Assembly: GCA_001599935.1 (NCBI GenBank)
Contig: BCIJ01000007.1
Coordinates: 692,168-756,167, forward strand
Reading direction: 5' to 3'
Source of the DNA: Holtermannia corniformis
Taxonomy: Eukaryota; Basidiomycota; Tremellomycetes; Holtermanniales
DNA length: 64,000 nt
Below are positions 59,159-64,000 of the stretch, in pieces. Made by a program: the position numbers and the translations under genes. Below the pieces are notes generated by a model. It made no database searches. It saw nothing but the letters and a program-made list of their open reading frames with translations, and had not been told where the DNA came from. How positions within the stretch are numbered: the stretch's first letter is position 1; each line of letters opens with the position of its first letter.

Positions 59159-59684
59159 GACCCGCAGGAAGGTCGACTGGCTCACCGAGAAGCTCCACGA
59201 GCGCGAGTTTACTGTTTCGGCCATGCGTTAGTCTAGTGTCCTCGCTCGCGATCGCACCACTGACGGCCGCAGACGGCGACATGGACCAGTCTCAGCGCGA
59301 GGTCATCATGAAGGAGTTCCGTTCGGGCTCTTCGCGTGTCCTCATTGCCACCGACTTGCTTGCTCGCGGTATCGATGTCCAGCAGGTCTCGCTCGTCATC
59401 AACGTGTGTAGCCTGCCAGTGCGCAGTGTACGTTTGCTGACACGCCCAGTACGACCTGCCTCCTTCAAAGGAGAACTACATCCACCGCATCGGTCGTGGC
59501 GGTCGTTTCGGCCGCAAGGGTGTCGCCATCAACTTTGTCACCACCGAGGACGTCAAGATGCTGCGCGAGATTGAGACGTTCTACAACACCCAGGTGGACG
59601 AGATGCGTGAGTGATCGCGTGGGCTGCGCATTGACCGGGACACTGACGCCGCGCTCAGCGCTCAATGTTGCCGACCTCATCTAA
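58034..59684 (+). CDS. TIF1: Translation initiation factor eIF4A (DEAD-box helicase)
   Basis: The start codon reads ATGGCAGA followed by a 213-nt intron (58042-58254), then [20 protein letters not shown]. The helicase core is complete: [49 protein letters not shown], then [29 protein letters not shown] and [13 protein letters not shown]. It ends VDEMPLNVADLI, typical of eIF4A. It unwinds mRNA leaders in the cap-binding complex eIF4F. The leader intron is longer than most in the window and carries a pyrimidine tract before its AG. The end at 59684 is followed by the GT61 gene. Confidence 0.97.
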
Positions 59685-60025
59685 GCGCAGCGAGAGGGCT
59701 TGTAAGCAGAGACGCGGCCAGAGGGCGTAGTAGATCTGTTGTGGCTTTGTGGAGCTATTATGTGACTCTTACCTCGCATCTTTTGCTGCGCTGAATGGCG
59801 TTGGTGCCTGATCCCTCGCGGCGACTTGATCGGGCGTTTGCTCGCGGTAGAGACGTTGTCGAGCGACGCCGACACCGTCGTCGAGGCCTGTAGACGGACG
59901 GTACGCTACCAAGAGACCCGTACCGTCCTGGTCCGCTCGACCGCACACGCCAATTGCCAAGAACGACCGGCACGGACCCGCAGCACGAGCTAGCGGTCAG
60001 CGCTCCTATCGGTCAAACATCCACC
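59685..60025. other. Intergenic region
   Basis: 341 bp between eIF4A and the glycosyltransferase gene, both plus strand. No gene, RNA or strong promoter motif seen. Confidence 0.3.
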
Positions 60026-62065
60026 ATGTCTTGGCTTCAACCCAGCTCACCCCCTCGCTCGCCGCACGTCGCCAAACCCTCATTCTTAGGCTCATACTTT
60101 CCTTCCAATGCCGCTAGCCAAGGCCCGTCCTCGACCGCACCGCAGGGGTCGTACACCCCGCGCACGAGCCACCATACGCCCTTTCGCCCGACACGGCGCG
60201 ACATCATCTTGTGCTTGCTGACGTTTAGCTTTGCGTATCTACTCTTCACCCCGGCTGGCGGTCACGACCACAGCGAGGTCATGAGACCCGATGGGAGCTC
60301 GACCGGGTTCTCTCGCTACTTTTCACCTACGAGCTATAATCGATTCCGACAGGGTCCAAGCTCGCTTGTCCAGCCCGAGCCGGTGGTGCGTGAGGCATCG
60401 TATAGTGAGAGTGTCAGGAGGGTAGGTTGGACAGTCGAGGCTGCAGAGGAGGCAGAGGCAGGTAGGGGTGCTTGGGAGGCGACAGAGGAAGAGGCCGAGG
60501 ACGACTCGAACCGTCAGACGAGGTTGATTGGACATGCACCGGGATGGACAGTCATGGAAGATGCGTATCTGTACAATGGATCGATTTACGTCTTGACGTG
60601 AGTCGTCTCGGCTGGTGCGCAGCGTCTGATGCGAGCTGTAGGGAGGAACGCTCGGCATGGCCCGAGCTGCCATTGATGACTTCGACCGGCTTGCCAGCGA
60701 ACAGCGACCCTGGCAACTCGGAAGCAAGAGAGCCCAAGGGCCACGAGGTCTGTGGGCCGCCTACCGGCTTCGACGGCAGGCTGACGCTACGCAGATCGTC
60801 TTCATCAAGCCACGAGATGCAATGGAGCTCTGGGGCGAGCGCGTCTGGGTCATGGACGGCATGACTTGGCTTTTCAACGATGGCCAGTGTGCGTATCCCT
60901 CTCGTGTCCTCGCGCATATCCTGATCAGCCCAGTCATCGATCACTACTACCACTTTGCGGCCGAGTTGCTCCTCGGCGCCTGGCGAGCACACGCCTCTCT
61001 CGACCAAAACATCAACTCTCGCGGCGAGACGACGCTCGCCCCGCCCCGCCGCGCTTGGTTCATCCACCAAACCCAAGCTGAATGGCGCGATCACCCGGGC
61101 TTCAACCCGCTGATCTTGTTTGCGAGCTTCCCGTCGATCTCAACCTTGTTCAAGTCGGACTGGGAAGACATTGCGCGCTCTACAGGCACCAACCCGCCAA
61201 AGGCCTTCTTGCTACCCCGTGCGCTGCTTGCCGATCGTTCTGCGGCGTTCAGGGGACAGTATACCGGACCAACGGCGCGCACCGTTGCTGGCGCCCTCCA
61301 TGTGGGCGAAGCAAGCCGGTGGTGGTGGGAGCCAATCCGGCGTCAGATCTTGCGATGGTCCGGTGTCCCAGAGCAGATCCTCGATCGTAGCTTGGAGGGC
61401 GTAGGTGCCGTTGACCCAGTCGTCTTGGTCGACCCTAGCGTCCCCGGCGTTGGCGGCCTCGCGCCTCCCGGCACATCACTTCTCCAACCAGAAACGTCTC
61501 CGGCAGACTACAAGCCTGTTATCACGTACATTTCTAGGCAAAACTCAAGACGCAGGTTGACGCCCGCGAGCCATGAAGACTTGGTTCAGGCTCTGACGAC
61601 TCGGGCCGCTCAGAACGATTGGGAGCTTGTCGTTGTCGAGGCTGAGAAGCTCTCCAAAGAAGAGCAGTTCGCCTTGGCAGGTAGAACGACTGTAAGTGGG
61701 CTCTGGCTCGTGTCCCGGCTGACCGTTCAGATCATGCTTGGCGTCCATGGCAACGGTCTGAGCCATCTACTGTGGATGCCCGCAACCCCGCGGAGCACGG
61801 TGATTGAAATGTTCTTCAAGGGCGGGTTCGCGCGTGACTATCAGTGGACATCGCATGCCCTCGGTCACCGACACTTTGCCGTCCAGCGTGAGTCGCGCAC
61901 ACCGCAAGTCACAGTACGCTGACAAGCGACCCAGACGATGTCACATTCACAGCGCCAAACCTGCCACAGGTCGATTACCCAGAAGGCTTCCAGGGCGAGG
62001 CCATCACCGTCGTAGGCAAGGTCGTTGCAGACTTGATAGAGGATCGCCTCTCGGGCCGGGCGTGA
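60026..62065 (+). CDS. GT61-like (DUF563) glycosyltransferase, type II membrane protein
   Basis: The ATG at 60026 gives a soluble head MSWLQPSSPPRSPHVAKPSF, then one membrane helix (DIILCLLTFSFAYLLF, about residues 59-76), an acidic stem (EAAEEAEAGRGAWEATEEEA), and a lumenal catalytic part. Motifs: SPVIDHYYHFAAELLLGAWR (the DNxYHFxxE-like core), later KPVITYISRQNSRRRL, then IMLGVHGNGLSHLLWMP, the GVHGNGL block typical of GT61/EOGT enzymes. The end is DYPEGFQGEAITVVGKVVAD. The likely site is the Golgi or ER; the transferred sugar is unknown. Introns join VLT to EERSAW and GHE to IVFIKP, both checked for frame. The next gene begins about 36 bp after its stop. Confidence 0.8.
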
Positions 62066-62101
62066 GCTGCATGTCGATTAGTCTTGGGCTCTGGGGCGGG
62101 C

Positions 62102-64000
62102 ATGCAACATGAATTTGGCACACTGTGAGCGTCAGTCACCTGCTCACAAACTCCAGGCACGGCGCGATCCCTGACGCGCATCCCAATCAAGCGCTCGAAA
62201 TCTCCGTCAAGCAAGCTGGCAGCTCTCAGTTGACTATCACGCGAATGGGTGTCTTTTCAGACGCAGTCTTTGCGCGGCATGGGCTCACACAAGTCGTACT
62301 GGACGTGCCCGCGGGCCACTCGTGGGAGGGGGACGTTCTGCAGGATCGCGAAGCGAGGTTGACGGGCACGGCGCTGCTGCAACCCAATGCCGACTACCCT
62401 GTGATAAACTCGTCGGAGACCGAGGGCAGTGGTACATGGCCGCGAAGGGTGCAGTTCCGGTCAGTGTGACGACTTGCTCCCATACCTGCTGATACACGAA
62501 TACCAGTATTGCGGTACGAGACAATCCAGCCGGTGAGTTGCACGCCGTTCAAGACACTCCAGCTAACAGTGCACCCGTAGCCATGGCACACTTCCGACGC
62601 AATGCCCAGATCGTATCGTCATACTTTGTCGAGCCGGCCCGCGGCCAAGTGCAGGCAGACCCCCGCCCCGGACCTCGCATCGGCCTCTTGTCAGGCCCTA
62701 TCGACTTCAATCCAAACCCACAGGAACGCATCGCGGGCAGGTCACCTCTCACACCCCCGATAAAACGGCCTCAATCCCCTCCGCCGAAACAGACCCACCT
62801 TCATCATACAGTGCTCGCCTGGTGGGAGGATGACACGGGCTTGTGGTACATTGGTGAAGAGGAGGGCGAACAGTTTCTAGACCTCGCAACATACTGGAAG
62901 GGCCTCGTAGGCACCGTTGATGACCGGCAAGGTACGCGGGACGAAGAGGCCCTTGGGAGAGCAGCAGCCGAGGCGGTGCGGATCTACGGGCAAGCCTGCG
63001 AGGTGCTGGTGCAGGTCGCCGAGTCGCTCAAGGTAAGCATTCACGTTTGCGTGTGGGCCCAAGTTAACCTGGATGCAGGCTCTGGAGGAAAGACAGCTAC
63101 AACTGGCAGTGTGCCGCCCCGAGTACTTTCGCGTACGCCGACCAGACAGACCAGGAGGGACTCATCAAGTTGTGCTTGTACGCGCGACAGCGGCGCTACA
63201 GCAACCTTCATTCTCGCTGGCAGGGCCCAATGCAACTGGCGATCCTCACATGTTACCTCGGAACTCTGAAGACGACGAGTATCAACGCGCAGACAGGGCG
63301 CCATCCATCAGCGTCTCACATGAAGCCTTGTTCGAGGACGAATTGCTTCGCAAGCACTTGCGCTACCTCGCTCCCGAAAGCGTTAGCGCCAAGCGCTTGA
63401 GCTCGGTGGGCGACATTTATTCGTTTGGCGTCCTGGCGTACGAACTCCTAACCGGCCAAGCGATCGATAGCCTGCCCTCGACACCAAAGCAGATTGATGT
63501 TCTCGTCGATATACACAAGCACGTCACGGCGGAGAAGCTATCAGTCTACGACTCGATCACCCAAAACCGCAGTCGAGACCCGTACGCATCAAATAAATCG
63601 GATGGCGTTGTGCCATTGCCGCCCAAGCAACTTTCGGACATTGTCGCTAAATGCTTGGCAATCGACACTGAAGATCGCTACGCCTCATGGCCGTCGGTTC
63701 TGCACGATCTACGTCAGTTCCAACACATTTGCTCCTCTTCACCAGATAAGCTTGGTCACTTTCACGCGGGCGACGTGGACAAACTATCGCGCTTCTCGCT
63801 GCCGACTCGGCTTATCGACCGGGAAAATGAGCACGACGCCCTCAATGTCGCTTTCGAGTCACTTGCGATTACCGAGAGCTCTCGCGCTGCTAGACAAACA
63901 GTAGATCCCAACAAGAACCGCGGCGTCCCTGTGGTCACACTCTATGGGCTCAGCGGAACAGGCAAGAGCGTATTGGTCGAGCAATGGGCACTTGGCAAGG
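62102..64000 (+). CDS. N-terminus of a pseudokinase/P-loop protein, probably group X hybrid histidine kinase (partial)
   Basis: The gene runs off the right edge. Exons join in frame to read GAIPDAHPNQALEISVKQAG, ITRMGVFSDAVFARHGLTQV, then a 26-nt exon coding IAVRDNPA, and a long exon reaching CLAIDTEDRYASW. The C-terminal lobe of a kinase fold is visible (RYLAPESVSAKRLSSVGDIYSFGVLAYELLTGQ), but no glycine loop, HRD or DFG could be found, so it looks like a pseudokinase. It is followed by VTLYGLSGTGKSVLVEQWAL, a Walker A of a predicted ATPase. Kinase-like plus ATPase at the N-terminus is the layout of fungal group X hybrid histidine kinases (CHK1/Mak2-Mak3 type); the histidine kinase itself is outside the window. 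The start (ATG 62102, then a 32-nt intron) is tentative. Confidence 0.65.

Noticed and set aside
58238..59224. A 328-codon open frame on the minus strand, Val/Asp/Leu-rich
   Set aside because: It lies exactly antisense to eIF4A; high GC at third positions keeps the opposite frame free of stops. No motif of its own.

Overview
The window is nuclear DNA of a basidiomycete fungus. Nearly every gene is broken by several very short GT-AG introns (mostly about 40-60 nt, usually with a CTGAC/CTGAT-like branch site close to the 3' end). The protein families are fungal: mannosylinositol phosphorylceramide synthase, a LAMMER kinase with a long Ser/Pro/Tyr-rich leader, a CAF120/Skg3-type PH protein, a kinesin-3 of the UncA type and a hybrid-histidine-kinase N-terminus. 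Composition is moderately GC-rich and packing is dense: 29 genes I consider real plus one doubtful small ORF in 64 kb, often with under 300 bp between neighbours. A yeast-like or otherwise compact basidiomycete (for example in Pucciniomycotina or Ustilaginomycotina) fits; the species cannot be read from the sequence. I found no tRNA or rRNA gene, transposon or CRISPR array.

Layout, left to right. 1-986: 3' part of the spliceosomal DEAD-box helicase PRP28. 1220-2243: phosducin-like protein. 2302-2627: unknown gene. 3710-4109 and 4555-5584: a divergent pair, an 82-residue conserved-looking small protein and cytochrome c, sharing one promoter region with an inverted CCAAT box. 5831-6312: LSM3. 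6479-8620: 6-phosphofructo-2-kinase whose phosphatase histidine is replaced by serine. 8859-14974: MON2. 15323-15538: doubtful small ORF. 15737-17782: sugar transporter. 18546-19481: unknown, possibly Gdown1-like. 20072-22092: MIPC synthase. 22197-23078: BTB protein. 23188-24378: tubulin cofactor C. 24882-25660: disordered protein. 25861-27806: RVB2. 28170-34557: kinesin-3. 35126-38203: LAMMER kinase. 38434-39843: splicing factor SLT11/RBM22. 39894-41137: membrane protein. 41404-42649: ribosomal protein eS4. 43154-44260: dienelactone hydrolase-type protein. 44576-46183: acidic Ala/Glu/Lys/Pro-rich protein. 47403-48308: Rossmann-fold protein. 48428-54300: CAF120/Skg3-like PH protein. 54595-55310: ribosomal protein uL29. 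55904-57702: RAD23. 58034-59684: eIF4A. 60026-62065: GT61-type glycosyltransferase. 62102-64000: N-terminus of a pseudokinase/P-loop ATPase protein, probably a group X hybrid histidine kinase, cut by the window end.

The genes are housekeeping genes of unrelated pathways: splicing (PRP28, LSM3, SLT11), translation (eS4, uL29, eIF4A), respiration (cytochrome c), trafficking and cytoskeleton (MON2, kinesin-3, cofactor C), protein turnover (RAD23), chromatin (RVB2), and sphingolipid and glycan synthesis (MIPC synthase, GT61). I see no defence island, biosynthetic cluster or mobile region, and I do not claim an undescribed multi-gene system. The points worth a second look are mostly gene architecture: an 11-nt and a 16-nt microexon encoding the kinesin P-loop, GC-AG introns, introns placed directly after the start codon, introns of 32-34 nt, a strong hairpin inside a cytochrome c intron, the naturally phosphatase-dead PFK2/FBPase2, and the small protein sharing the cytochrome c promoter. 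All exon structures were inferred by hand from reading frame, splice sites and family conservation.
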